Assembly: GCF_902499075.1 (NCBI RefSeq) | Contig: NZ_CABVPP010000059.1 | Span: forward strand, 1-46,354 | DNA: 46,354 nucleotides | Direction: 5' to 3' | Source of the DNA: Burkholderia pseudomultivorans | Lineage (GTDB): Bacteria; Pseudomonadota; Gammaproteobacteria; Burkholderiales; Burkholderiaceae | Part shown: positions 14,556-25,121 of the stretch, one piece after another | Layout: the number at the start of each line of letters is the position of its first letter | Numbering within the stretch: position 1 is the stretch's first letter | The notes under the pieces: generated by a model | Seen by the model: the letters and a program-made list of their open reading frames with translations, nothing else | Told to the model about the DNA's origin: nothing | Databases searched by the model: none | Program-made: the position numbers and the translations under genes

Positions 14556-16010
14556 TTACCAAGGCAACGAATACGTCTTCGTATTCGTAAAGCTCTTCAT
14601 CGCTTCCTGCACGCCTTCCTTGTACCCGAGCCCCGAATCCTTGACGCCGCCGAACGGCGTCAGCTCGAGCCGGTAGCCCGGCACTTCGCGCACGTTCACG
14701 CTGCCGACTTCCAGCTCGGTGATGAAGCGCGTGATCGCGTCGAAGCGGTTCGTGCAGATCGACGACGACAACGCATAGTCGGTACTGTTCGACATCCTGA
14801 TCGCTTCGTCGATATCGCGAAAACGCATGATCGGCGACACCGGCCCGAAGGTCTCGTACTTCACCAGCGGCATGTCGGGCGTCACGCGATCGACGACGGT
14901 CGGCGAATACAGCGCACCGTCACGCACGTTGCCGACCAGCAGCCGCGCGCCGCGCGCGATCGCATCGTTCACCTGCTGCTCGCAGAACTTCGCGGCCGCC
15001 TCGTCGATCACCGTGCCCATGTCGACCGACGGATCGGCCGGGTTCCCGTACGACCACGCGCGCGTCTTCTCCACCACCAGCTCGGTGAAGCGGTCGGCGA
15101 CCGCTTCGTGCACCAGCATCCGCTTGATCGCGGTGCAACGCTGCCCGGAGTTCTTGTACGAGCCCGACACCGCGAGCGTGCTCGCCTCGTCGAGATCGGC
15201 GTCGTCCATCACGATGATCGGATCGTTTCCGCCGAGTTCGAGCACCGCGCGGCGGTAGCCCATCCGCGACGCGATCGACTTGCCGATCGCCACGCCGCCG
15301 GTAAACGTGATCAGGTCGATCGCCGGGTTCGTGACGAGTTCGTCCGCGATCTCGCGCGGGTCGCCGGTCAGCACCTGCAGCATCTGCGGCGGCAGGCCCG
15401 CTTCATACAGGATGTCGGCGAACAGGTAGCACGACAGCGGCACCTTCTCCGACGGCTTCACGACGATCCGGTTGTTGGTCGCCACCGACGGCACGACCTT
15501 GTGCGCGACCTGGTTCATCGGATGGTTGAACGGCGTGATCGCGGAGATCGCGCCGAGCAGCGGCTCGCGCTGCGTGTAGACGCGACGCTTCTTGCCGTGC
15601 GGCGTCAGATCGCACGAGAAGATCTGCCCGTCGTCCTTCAGCACTTCGCCGGCGCCGAACGTCAGCACGTCGGCGACGCGCCCTGCTTCGTACGTCGAAT
15701 CCTTGACGCACAGCCCGGCCTCGGCGGTGATCAGCGCCGCGATGTCGGCGGTGCGCGCGCGCACGATCTCGGCCGCGCGGCGCAGGATCGCCGCGCGCTC
15801 GTGGCGCGTGAGCGACGGCCGGTAGGCCCGCGCGACCGAGAATGCACGCCGCACGTCGTCGAGCGTCGCCTTCGGCACCGTGCCGACGAGTGCGCCGTCG
15901 TACGGGTTGCGCACTTCGATCACCGCATCGCGCCGGATGCGCTCGCCGTCGATTCGCAGTGCTTCATGACGGATCCCGCAAGCGGCCGTCGGTTCTGCAA
16001 TGGCATTCAT
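14556..16010 (-). CDS. phnY: phosphonoacetaldehyde dehydrogenase
   Basis: A 484-residue aldehyde dehydrogenase that oxidises phosphonoacetaldehyde to phosphonoacetate with NAD+. Catalytic Cys292 lies in NSGQRCTAIKRM, the general-base Glu in LELGGNDP, and the cofactor-binding region in ITPFNHPMNQVAHKV and TFTGGVAIGKSIA. The ATG at 16010 (MNAIAEPT) gives the usual family length; the frame stays open upstream into phnA antisense and should not be extended. It lies 26 bp downstream of phnA on the same strand, so phnA-phnY form an operon read away from the transporter operon. Substrate assignment rests on the neighbouring phnA and phnW. Confidence 0.93.
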   Translation of the reverse strand: MNAIAEPTAACGIRHEALRIDGERIRRDAVIEVRNPYDGALVGTVPKATLDDVRRAFSVARAYRPSLTRHERAAILRRAAEIVRARTADIAALITAEAGLCVKDSTYEAGRVADVLTFGAGEVLKDDGQIFSCDLTPHGKKRRVYTQREPLLGAISAITPFNHPMNQVAHKVVPSVATNNRIVVKPSEKVPLSCYLFADILYEAGLPPQMLQVLTGDPREIADELVTNPAIDLITFTGGVAIGKSIASRMGYRRAVLELGGNDPIIVMDDADLDEASTLAVSGSYKNSGQRCTAIKRMLVHEAVADRFTELVVEKTRAWSYGNPADPSVDMGTVIDEAAAKFCEQQVNDAIARGARLLVGNVRDGALYSPTVVDRVTPDMPLVKYETFGPVSPIMRFRDIDEAIRMSNSTDYALSSSICTNRFDAITRFITELEVGSVNVREVPGYRLELTPFGGVKDSGLGYKEGVQEAMKSFTNTKTYSLPW

Positions 16011-16036
16011 GGCTGTCTCCTGGTCCGGATGCGTGC

Positions 16037-17384
<1,348 letters not shown>

Positions 17385-17482
17385 CAACATGCAGAGAACA
17401 GAAAGCAATGTTCCAGGGCAGCAGAGGGCTGGTCTCCACCTATCCGCCGCGTGCCGCGGCGTCACAGTCAAGGGGTCTGAAG

Positions 17483-18538
17483 ATGAACGAAATGCCGGTA
17501 TCCAAGCGTTTCAACGGGTGGGCGGCAGGGGCGGCCCGCGTTGCGCTGGCCGCCGCGGTCGCACTCGGTGCGGCGCAGGCGGCGCACGCGAAGACGTCGC
17601 TGCTCGTCTACACCGCGCTGGAAGACGAGGCGATGAAGCCCTACAAGGACGCATTCGAGAAGGCGAACCCCGACATCGAGATCCGCTGGGTGCGCGACTC
17701 GACCGGCTCGGTCACCGCGAAGCTGCTCGCGGAGAAGAACAACCCGCGCGCCGACGTCGTGCTCGGCCTCGCCGCATCGAGCCTCACGCTGCTCGACCTG
17801 CAGGGGATGCTGATGCCGTACGCGCCGAAAGGCTTCGACCAGCTCACGCGCAAGTACAGCGACGCGAACACGCCGCCGCACTGGGTCGGCATGGACGTAT
17901 GGGGCGCGACCATCTGCTACAACCGCGTCGTCGGGCAGGCGAAGGGCATTCCGAAGCCGACGTCGTGGGAGGACCTGACCAAGCCGGTCTACAAGGGGGC
18001 GATCGTGATGCCGAGCCCGGTGTCGTCGGGCACCGGCTACCTCGACGTGACCGCATGGCTGCAGACCTTCGGCGAAGACAAGGGCTGGAAGTTCATGGAT
18101 GCGCTGGACAAGAACGTCGCGCAGTACGTGCATTCGGGCTCGAAGCCCTGCACGCTCGCCGGCACCGGCGAATTCCCGGTCGGCATCTCGTTCGAGTTCC
18201 GCGGCCACGAACTGCAGGCGCAGGGTGCGCCGATCGACCTGGTCTTCCCGAAGGAAGGCCTCGGCTGGGACATGGAAGGCACCGCCGTGATGAAGACGAC
18301 CAGGCAGCCGGAAGCGGCGAAGAAGCTGGCCGACTTCATGGCGAGCAAGGAAGCGAACGAGATCACCGCGCGCTGGTGGGCGATCGTCGCGTACCCGGGC
18401 GTCGCGCGCAAGCTCGCCGGCATTCCCGACAACTATGCGGACCTGCTGGTGAAGAACGACTTCGTGTGGTCCGCGAAGAACCGCCTGTCGATCCTCGACA
18501 CCTGGCAGAAGCGCTACGGCGCGAAAACGCAGCAGTAA
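17483..18538 (+). CDS. phnS: 2-aminoethylphosphonate ABC transporter, substrate-binding protein
   Basis: A 351-residue periplasmic binding protein. The signal peptide has a basic start and a hydrophobic core (ARVALAAAVALGAAQAAHA, cleavage after about residue 32). The mature domain resembles Fe3+/polyamine-type binding proteins (LLVYTALEDEAMKPYKDAFE; DVVLGLAASSLTLLDLQG), the class used for AEP capture. The ATG at 17483 has AAGGGG upstream; a longer frame to 17351 would cover the promoter. It is the first gene of the plus-strand transport operon and ends 90 bp before phnT. Confidence 0.9.
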   Translation: MNEMPVSKRFNGWAAGAARVALAAAVALGAAQAAHAKTSLLVYTALEDEAMKPYKDAFEKANPDIEIRWVRDSTGSVTAKLLAEKNNPRADVVLGLAASSLTLLDLQGMLMPYAPKGFDQLTRKYSDANTPPHWVGMDVWGATICYNRVVGQAKGIPKPTSWEDLTKPVYKGAIVMPSPVSSGTGYLDVTAWLQTFGEDKGWKFMDALDKNVAQYVHSGSKPCTLAGTGEFPVGISFEFRGHELQAQGAPIDLVFPKEGLGWDMEGTAVMKTTRQPEAAKKLADFMASKEANEITARWWAIVAYPGVARKLAGIPDNYADLLVKNDFVWSAKNRLSILDTWQKRYGAKTQQ

Positions 18539-18628
18539 GGCCATGACCCGCCGCGGGGCCGCCGCGCCCCGCTTCCCCCGTTCATCGTCGAATCCGGCCT
18601 CGCGGCCGGCCGCAGCATGGAGGCACGC

Positions 18629-19720
18629 ATGGCACCTTATCTGAGCGTAGAACGCATCGAGAAGCGGTACAACGACACGCAGGTCCTGAAGGACATCGAC
18701 CTGAGCGTGATGAAGGGCGAAATGATCTGCTTCCTGGGGCCGTCCGGCTGCGGGAAGACCACGCTGCTGCGGATCATCGCGGGGCTCGAGACGCAGAACG
18801 CCGGCCAGATCATGCAGGACGGCCGCGACATCTCGCGGCTGCCGCCGCAGCTGCGCGACTACGGCATCGTGTTCCAGTCGTACGCGCTGTTCCCGAACCT
18901 CACCGTGTACGACAACGTCGCGTACGGGCTGGTCAATCGCAAGATGAAGCGCGAGGCGATCCACGAACGCGTGCACACGCTGCTCGCGCTGGTCGGCCTG
19001 CCCGACAGCCATCGCAAGCATCCGGGGCAATTGTCCGGCGGCCAGCAGCAGCGCATCGCGCTGGCGCGCGCGCTCGCGACCTCGCCGGGCCTGCTGCTGC
19101 TCGACGAGCCGCTGTCGGCGCTCGACGCGCGCGTGCGCGTGCGGCTGCGCCAGGAAATCCGCGCGCTGCAGCAGCGGCTCGGCGTGACGACGATCATGGT
19201 CACGCACGATCAGGAGGAAGCGCTGTCGATGGCGGACCGGATCGTCGTGATGAATCACGGCATGATCGAGCAGATCGGCACGCCGCTCGAAATCTACCGT
19301 CAGCCGGCGTCGCCGTTCGTCGCGGACTTCATCGGCCGCGTCAACACGATTCCCGCCGAAGTCGCGCCCGACGGCTCGCTGCGCGCGGGCGAGGTCGGCT
19401 TCGACTGCCGGCACGGCAGCGCGCGGCCCGCGCAGGGCGCGGCGGTGTCGGTCTACGTGCGGCCGGAGGACCTGCGCATCCGCGTGCCGGGCGAGACGGC
19501 CGACAACGTGCTCGCGGGCCGCGTCGAGAAGCTGGAATTCCTCGGCGCGTTCTGCCGCGTGAGCTTCCGCATCGACGGGCTCGACGGCCGCGAAATCGTC
19601 GCCGACCTGTCGTATCGCGACGTCGACCGCACCGGCGTATGCGCGGGTGCGCGCATCGACCTCGCGCTCGATCGCGAGCATGTCCGCGTGTTCCCCGCCG
19701 CAAAGGAGCGACTGCAATGA
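18629..19720 (+). CDS. phnT: 2-aminoethylphosphonate ABC transporter, ATP-binding protein
   Basis: A 363-residue ABC ATPase of the CUT1/Fe3+ type. Walker A is GPSGCGKT (residues 37-44), the signature LSGGQQQR, Walker B LLLLDEPLSALD, and the switch His lies in MVTHDQEEA. After about residue 240 a TOBE-like regulatory domain follows (VSVYVRPEDLRIRVPG). The ATG at 18629 is chosen because GGAGG sits 6 bp upstream; an ATG at 18617 adds MEAR and lacks such a site. Its TGA overlaps the permease ATG (ATGA), so translation is coupled. It energises import through the fused permease. Confidence 0.93.
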   Translation: MAPYLSVERIEKRYNDTQVLKDIDLSVMKGEMICFLGPSGCGKTTLLRIIAGLETQNAGQIMQDGRDISRLPPQLRDYGIVFQSYALFPNLTVYDNVAYGLVNRKMKREAIHERVHTLLALVGLPDSHRKHPGQLSGGQQQRIALARALATSPGLLLLDEPLSALDARVRVRLRQEIRALQQRLGVTTIMVTHDQEEALSMADRIVVMNHGMIEQIGTPLEIYRQPASPFVADFIGRVNTIPAEVAPDGSLRAGEVGFDCRHGSARPAQGAAVSVYVRPEDLRIRVPGETADNVLAGRVEKLEFLGAFCRVSFRIDGLDGREIVADLSYRDVDRTGVCAGARIDLALDREHVRVFPAAKERLQ

Positions 19721-21444
19721 GCGCCGTACTCGCCGAGCGCCGCCGCGGCGCCTCCGCCCCTGCCGAGGTCCGGCAGATGACCCACTGGCACGACCGCATC
19801 GCGCAGCTCGCACTCGTCGCGATGGCCGCGCTGCTGTCGATGTTCCTGCTGTTGCCGCTCGCGCTCGTCGTGCAGAAATGCTTCGTCGACGCGGACGGGC
19901 ATTTCGTCGGCCTGCACAACTTCGTCGCGTATCTCGAGGACAGCGGCGTGCTGCGCTCGATGCTGCATTCGCTGACGGTCGGCGCGCTGGTCACGTCGAT
20001 CGTCGTGCCGATGGCGTTCACGTTCGCGTATGCGCTGACGCGCTCGTGCATGCCGTTCAAGCATGCCGCGCGCACCATCGCGCTGCTGCCGCTGCTCGCG
20101 CCGACGCTGTTGTCCGCGGTGTCGTTCATCTACTGGTTCGGCAACGCGGGGCTGCTCAAGCCGCTGATGCACGGCCATTCGATCTACGGGCTGCCGGGCA
20201 TCGTGCTGAGCATGGTGTATGCGTCGTTCCCGCACGTGCTGATGATCCTCGTCACCGCGCTGTCGCTCGCGGACGGCCGGCTCTACGAAGCCGCCGCCGC
20301 GATGGGCACGAGCCGCACGCGCAAGTTCTTCACGATCACGCTGCCGGGCGCGAAGTACGGGCTGATCAGCGCGACGATGGTCGCGTTCACGATGTGCATC
20401 AACGACTTCGGCGTGCCGGTCGTGATCGGCGGCTCGTACAACGTGCTGTCGACCGACATCTACAAGCTGATCATCGGCCTGCAGGACTTCAACCGCAGCG
20501 CGGTCGTGAGCCTGATGCTGCTATGCCCGGCGCTGGTCGCGTTCGGCGTCGACGTGTTCATCCGCCGCCGCCAGCAGTCGCAGCTCGGCGCGCGCTCGAC
20601 GCCGTACCAGCCGAAACCGTCGCGCGGCTTCGACTTCGCGATGCTCGCGTACTGCGCGATCGTGTGCGCGTTCTTCGTCGCGGTGGTCGGCGTGTCGGTG
20701 TTCGCGTCGTTCGTGAAGTTCTGGCCGTACCAGATGGCGCTCGGGCTGCAGCACTACAAGATGGGGCTGATCGGCGCCGGCATCTTCGACGCGTACAAGA
20801 ACAGCTTGCGGATGGCCGCGACGGTCGCGATCGGCGGCACGGTCGTCGTGTTCGGCGGTGCCTACCTGATCGAGAAATCGCGCGGCGCACGCTGGCTGCG
20901 CGGCTTCATCAGCCTGTGCGCGATCCTGCCGATGGGCGTGCCGGGGCTCGTGCTCGGCATCAGCTACATCTTCCTGTTCAACGCGCCGGGCAATCCGCTG
21001 AACGGGCTGTACGGCACGCTGTGGCTGCTCGCGATCGTCACGGTCGTCCACTACTACGCGTCGAGCCACCTGACTGCGGTCACCGCGCTGCGACAGATCG
21101 ACGGCGAGTTCGAGGCCGTGTCCGCATCGCTGAAGGTGCCGTTCTACAAGACCTTCCTGCGCGTGACGGTGCCCGTGTGCCTGCCCGCGATCCTGCTGAT
21201 CGCGCGCTACCTGTTCGTGAACGGGATGACGACCGTGTCGGCCGTCGCGTTCCTCTACTCGCCCGACACGCAGCCCGCATCGGTCGCGATCCTGAACCTC
21301 GAAGACGCGGGCCAGATGGGCCCGGCCGCCGCGATGGCGACGCTCGTGCTCGCCACCTCATCGTGCGCCTGCCTGCTGTTCGCCGCCGTGTCGCACCTGC
21401 TGCTGCGCCGCACGCAGGCCTGGCGCACCCCGCATCGCCGCTGA
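19717..21444 (+). CDS. phnU: 2-aminoethylphosphonate ABC transporter, fused double permease
   Basis: A 575-residue inner-membrane protein with two complete permease halves in one chain. Each half carries its own ABC-contact (EAA-type) loop: LYEAAAAMGTSRTRKFFTIT near residue 195 and FEAVSASLKVPFYKTFLRV near residue 470. About 12 hydrophobic helices are visible. Such fused FbpB-like permeases occur in the alternative AEP importer, where classic systems have separate PhnU and PhnV. AAAGGAG lies before the ATG, which overlaps the phnT stop. It forms the channel for AEP together with a PhnT dimer. Confidence 0.9.
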   Translation: MSAVLAERRRGASAPAEVRQMTHWHDRIAQLALVAMAALLSMFLLLPLALVVQKCFVDADGHFVGLHNFVAYLEDSGVLRSMLHSLTVGALVTSIVVPMAFTFAYALTRSCMPFKHAARTIALLPLLAPTLLSAVSFIYWFGNAGLLKPLMHGHSIYGLPGIVLSMVYASFPHVLMILVTALSLADGRLYEAAAAMGTSRTRKFFTITLPGAKYGLISATMVAFTMCINDFGVPVVIGGSYNVLSTDIYKLIIGLQDFNRSAVVSLMLLCPALVAFGVDVFIRRRQQSQLGARSTPYQPKPSRGFDFAMLAYCAIVCAFFVAVVGVSVFASFVKFWPYQMALGLQHYKMGLIGAGIFDAYKNSLRMAATVAIGGTVVVFGGAYLIEKSRGARWLRGFISLCAILPMGVPGLVLGISYIFLFNAPGNPLNGLYGTLWLLAIVTVVHYYASSHLTAVTALRQIDGEFEAVSASLKVPFYKTFLRVTVPVCLPAILLIARYLFVNGMTTVSAVAFLYSPDTQPASVAILNLEDAGQMGPAAAMATLVLATSSCACLLFAAVSHLLLRRTQAWRTPHRR

Positions 21445-21480
21445 TTTCGCCCCGCACGACCCGACTTCCAAGGAGAAACC

Positions 21481-22608
21481 ATGACGCTCGCCGCTCCCAT
21501 CCTGCTCACTCCCGGCCCCCTGACGACCTCCGACCGCACGCGCGACGCGATGCTGCGCGACTGGGGTTCGTGGGACAGCGACTTCAACGCGATCACCGCG
21601 CGGTTGCGCGAACGCATCCTGCAGATCGTGCACGGCGAAGGCACGCACGAATGCGTGCCGCTGCAAGGCAGCGGCACGTTCTCGGTCGAAGCGGCGATCG
21701 GCACGCTGGTGCCGCGCGACGGGCACGTGCTGGTGCCGAACAACGGCGCGTACTGCCAGCGCATCGCGAAGATCTGCCGCGTGCTCGGCCGCCGGCTGAC
21801 GACGCTCGACTACCGCGAGGACCGCCGCGTCGAGCCGGCCGACGTCGACCGGGCGCTCGCCGCCGATCCGGGCATCACGCACGTCGCGCTCGTGCACTGC
21901 GAGACCGGCACCGGCGTGCTGAACCCGCTGCACGAAGTCGCGCAGGTCGTCGCGAAGCACGGCCGCGGGCTGATCGTCGACGCGATGAGTTCGTTCGGCG
22001 CGATCGAGATCGACGCGCGCGACACGCCGTTCGACGCGGTGATCGCCGCGTCGGGCAAGTGTCTCGAAGGCGTGCCGGGAATGGGCTTCGTGATCGCGAA
22101 GCGCAGCACGCTCGAACGCTGCGAAGGCAACAGCCACTCGCTCGCGATGGACCTGTACGACCAGTGGGTCTACATGCAGCGCACGACGCAGTGGCGCTTC
22201 ACGCCGCCGACGCACGTGGTCGCGGCGCTCGACGCGGCCATCGCGCAATACGTCGACGAAGGCGGCCTCGCCGCGCGCGGCGGCCGCTACCAGCGCAACT
22301 ACCGCGCGCTGATCGACGGGATGCTCGCGCTCGGCTTTCGCCCGTTCCTCGATCCGGCGATCCAGGCGCCGATCATCGTCACGTTCCATGCGCCGGACGA
22401 TCCGAACTACGATTTCAAGACGTTTTATCAGGAGGTCAAAAAGCGCGGCTACATTCTGTATCCGGGCAAGCTGACCGAGGTCGACACGTTCCGCGTCGGC
22501 TGTATCGGCCACTTCGGCGAAGCCGGCATTCCGGGCGCGGTCGCCGCGATCGCCGACACGCTGAAGGCGATGGGCGTGCGGCGCATATCGGCCGAAGCCG
22601 CGGCGTGA
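21481..22608 (+). CDS. phnW: 2-aminoethylphosphonate--pyruvate transaminase
   Basis: A 375-residue PLP enzyme that transfers the amino group of AEP to pyruvate, giving phosphonoacetaldehyde and L-alanine. Class V aminotransferase features are present: [18 protein letters not shown] at the start, the substrate/PLP loop [14 protein letters not shown], the cofactor Asp in [13 protein letters not shown], and Lys193 in [11 protein letters not shown] as Schiff-base residue. The C-terminal [10 protein letters not shown] is typical of PhnW. AAGGAG precedes the ATG. It is 36 bp after the permease, hence in the same operon. Its product is the substrate of PhnY. Confidence 0.96.
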   Translation: MTLAAPILLTPGPLTTSDRTRDAMLRDWGSWDSDFNAITARLRERILQIVHGEGTHECVPLQGSGTFSVEAAIGTLVPRDGHVLVPNNGAYCQRIAKICRVLGRRLTTLDYREDRRVEPADVDRALAADPGITHVALVHCETGTGVLNPLHEVAQVVAKHGRGLIVDAMSSFGAIEIDARDTPFDAVIAASGKCLEGVPGMGFVIAKRSTLERCEGNSHSLAMDLYDQWVYMQRTTQWRFTPPTHVVAALDAAIAQYVDEGGLAARGGRYQRNYRALIDGMLALGFRPFLDPAIQAPIIVTFHAPDDPNYDFKTFYQEVKKRGYILYPGKLTEVDTFRVGCIGHFGEAGIPGAVAAIADTLKAMGVRRISAEAAA

Positions 22609-22720
22609 CGCGCGCGACTGCCTGAGGATCCGGCCGCGTGCGCGACGCGCGCGGCCGGCCGCGGTGTGGTTTTTCCGGCCGTGCGCGGCACGGCCACGAC
22701 CCTTACTGGCAAGACATCCG

Positions 22721-24109
22721 ATGCGACCCTTCTGGATCGAACAAGCGCTGTTCAACGACGGCGATCTCGCCCCCGCGCTGCAGGGCGCGACGCAGGCCGA
22801 CGTGTGCATCGTCGGCGGCGGCTTCACCGGGCTCTGGACCGCCATCCAGACGAAACGGCAGAACCCCGCGCTCGACATCGCGATCGTCGAGAGCGACCTG
22901 TGCGGCGCCGGCGCGAGCGGCCGCAACGGCGGCTGCCTGCTCACGTGGTCCGCGAAATTCCTGACGCTGCGGCGGCTGTTCGGCGAGGCCGAGGCGATCC
23001 GGCTCGTCAAGGCGTCCGAGGCAGCGGTCCAGCACATCGCCGATTTCTGCCGCGAACAGGCGATCGATGCGGAGCTGCGGCTCGACGGCACGCTGTACAC
23101 CGCGACGTCGCGCGCGCAGGTCGGCACGCTCGCGCCGGTGCTCGACGCGCTCGCGCAGTGCGGCATCCACAGCTACGAGCCGCTGCCGCCGGCCGAAGTG
23201 GTGCGCCGCTCGGGCTCCGCGCGCAATCTCGACGGCGTCTACTCGCCGATCGCCGCGACCGTGCATCCGGGCAAGCTCGTGCGCGGGCTGCGCCGCGTCG
23301 CGCTCGCGATGGGCATCCGCATCTACGAACGCACGCCGATGCTCGACTTCACGCCCGGGCAGCCGGCGGTCGTGCGCACGCCGTCCGGCAGCGTGACCGC
23401 GAACCAGCTCGTGTTCGCGATCAATGCGTGGATGGCGAGCCGCTTCCCGCAGTTCGAACGCACCATCGCGGTGGTGTCGAGCGACATGGTGATCACCGAG
23501 AAATGCCCGGAACTGATCGAGCGCACGGGACTCGTCGACGGCGTGTCGGTGCTCGATTCGCGGATCTTCGTCTATTACTACCGCACGACCGCCGACGGGC
23601 GGCTGATGCTCGGCAAGGGCGGCAATACGTTCTCGTGGCGCAGCCGCGTCGCGCCCGTGTTCGACCGGCGTTCGCCGTACGAGGCAGAGCTCACGCAGAG
23701 CCTGCGCGCGTTCTTTCCGTCGCTCGCCGGCGTGCCGATCACTGCGAGCTGGAACGGGCCGTCCGACCGCTCGGTGACGGGCTTCCCGTTCTTCGGCCGC
23801 CTCGACGGCGCGCCGAACGTGTTCTACGGCTTCGGCTATTCGGGCAACGGCGTCGGGCCGACCTACATGGGCGGGCAGATCCTGTCGTCGCTCGTGCTCG
23901 GCGTCGACAACGCGTGGACGCGCAGCCCGCTCACGCACGGCCCGCTCGGCCATTTCCCGCCGGAGCCGCTGCGTTACGTCGGCGCGCACGTCGTGCGCAA
24001 CGCGATCCGCCGCAAGGAGCGCGCGGAAGACGAGAACCGGCATCCGGCCATCGTCGATACGTGGCTTGCGAAATTCGCGAGTGCGGCGGGGAAGGCCGAC
24101 AAGGCGTAG
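22721..24109 (+). CDS. DAO-type FAD-dependent oxidoreductase of the AEP cluster
   Basis: A 462-residue flavoprotein of the D-amino-acid oxidase/glycine oxidase class. The ADP-binding motif VCIVGGGFTGLWTAIQTK is near residues 28-45, followed by SDLCGAGASGRNGG typical of GlpD/DadA/PuuB-like enzymes. A C-terminal NGVGPTYMGGQIL closes the FAD site. Such genes recur in AEP operons, where the likely role is oxidative removal or demethylation of amino groups of AEP analogues (for example N-methyl-AEP), feeding the PhnW-PhnY-PhnA route. This role is inferred from the cluster. The ATG at 22721 is 112 bp after phnW; a longer frame from 22664 is less likely. Confidence 0.85.
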   Translation: MRPFWIEQALFNDGDLAPALQGATQADVCIVGGGFTGLWTAIQTKRQNPALDIAIVESDLCGAGASGRNGGCLLTWSAKFLTLRRLFGEAEAIRLVKASEAAVQHIADFCREQAIDAELRLDGTLYTATSRAQVGTLAPVLDALAQCGIHSYEPLPPAEVVRRSGSARNLDGVYSPIAATVHPGKLVRGLRRVALAMGIRIYERTPMLDFTPGQPAVVRTPSGSVTANQLVFAINAWMASRFPQFERTIAVVSSDMVITEKCPELIERTGLVDGVSVLDSRIFVYYYRTTADGRLMLGKGGNTFSWRSRVAPVFDRRSPYEAELTQSLRAFFPSLAGVPITASWNGPSDRSVTGFPFFGRLDGAPNVFYGFGYSGNGVGPTYMGGQILSSLVLGVDNAWTRSPLTHGPLGHFPPEPLRYVGAHVVRNAIRRKERAEDENRHPAIVDTWLAKFASAAGKADKA

Positions 24110-24147
24110 CGGCGCTTGGGTCGCGCACGATCGCGATCGCAGAATCA

Positions 24148-24175
24148 AAAAGGGACGCCGCGAAGCGTCCCTTTT
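24148..24175. terminator. bidirectional terminator between AEP operon and phnR
   Basis: AAAAGGGACGC (24148-24158) and GCGTCCCTTTT (24165-24175) form a perfect 11-bp stem with a CGCGAA loop. A/T flanks on both strands serve both the AEP operon and the convergent phnR. Confidence 0.9.
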
Positions 24176-24215
24176 GCGTTGCGCCCTGGAATGCCGGCGC
24201 GGTGGCAGGCAGCGC

Positions 24216-24941
24216 TTACGCGCGAGTCTTCTCGCGCGCCGCCTTGCCGGTCGCGGGCAGGCCGTGCTCGTGCGTGCGGCGCATCCGCGCGAGCCCGTGC
24301 GCGATGTGCTCGCGCACCAGCGCGACGGAGGCCTCCTCGTCGCCGCTCGCGAGCGCCTGCACGATCTTGTCGTGTTCGGCGGCCGACACCTTCAGCGCAT
24401 CCTCCTCGGCCTCGATCGCCGCCTGGCGCAGCAGCCCGAGCTGGCGCACGAGCCGGCGATAGGTGTCGGTCAGGTGCGTGTTGCCGACGCCGACCACCAT
24501 CGCATCGTGGAACTGCACGTTCAACTCGGTATAGCGCGTGACGTCGTGCGTCTTCGCGGCGTCCTTCATCGACTGGACGATGCCCTTCAGGATCTGCAGC
24601 GTGTCCGGCGACATGCGCTTCGCGAGCGCGCGCACGACCGATTCGTCGAGCATCGCGCGCACCTCGTAGATCTCCTCGGCCTCGCGCAGCGGCACGACCC
24701 GCACGGTCACGCCGCGGTTCTTCTCGTTGCGCAGCAGGCCGGCCTGCTCGAGCGCGCGGAACGCCTCGCGCACCGGGCCGCGCGACACGTTCAGCCGGGT
24801 CGCGATCTCGACTTCGTTGAGCTTCTCGCCGGGCGCATATTCGCCGGACACGATCGCCCGTTCCAGCATGTCCTGGACGATCATCGCGAGCGACTGGCTC
24901 TGCAGGAGTTCGATGGCGTTGAGCGCGTTCGGGGCGGTCAT
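24216..24941 (-). CDS. phnR: GntR/FadR-type regulator of phosphonate use
   Basis: A 241-residue regulator. The N-terminal winged helix (residues about 15-80: PGEKLNEVEIATRLNVSRG then PVREAFRALEQAGLL) is GntR type. The all-helical C-terminal FCD domain has the metal/ligand residues pattern (HDVTRYTELNVQFHDAMV, EHDKIVQAL and VREHIAHGL). It matches the phosphonate-utilisation-associated GntR family found in AEP clusters. It is read towards the AEP operon and ends at the shared terminator. Its own promoter contains two FadR-like boxes, indicating autoregulation. It probably represses phnS and phnA until AEP or an intermediate binds. Effector unknown. Confidence 0.88.
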   Translation of the reverse strand: MTAPNALNAIELLQSQSLAMIVQDMLERAIVSGEYAPGEKLNEVEIATRLNVSRGPVREAFRALEQAGLLRNEKNRGVTVRVVPLREAEEIYEVRAMLDESVVRALAKRMSPDTLQILKGIVQSMKDAAKTHDVTRYTELNVQFHDAMVVGVGNTHLTDTYRRLVRQLGLLRQAAIEAEEDALKVSAAEHDKIVQALASGDEEASVALVREHIAHGLARMRRTHEHGLPATGKAAREKTRA

Positions 24942-24999
24942 GGTCGGGCAGGCAGCAAGGCTAGGTAGAAAACGAAGGCGCCAGATCGGCGAATGATCG

Positions 25000-25032
25000 T
25001 TGTATACCGCTTGCCAGACAAATTGTCAACAG
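25000..25032 (-). promoter_or_regulatory. phnR promoter with two FadR-like boxes
   Basis: On the minus strand TTGACA (25029-25024) and TATACA (25006-25001) are 17 bp apart. Box TTGTCAACAG (25023-25032) covers the -35 and TTGTATACCG (25000-25009) covers the -10; both approximate T.GT..AC.A. This fits autorepression by PhnR. The first box shares TTGTCAACA with the phnA-phnS site. Confidence 0.55.
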
Positions 25033-25121
25033 TTTTCAGTTTCCAAAAGCCAATTTCGCTTGCCGAAACCCGTGCGGCCGGCGGAACGCATCCCGGCCGG
25101 CCGCGCGACGCACGCCGTCCG

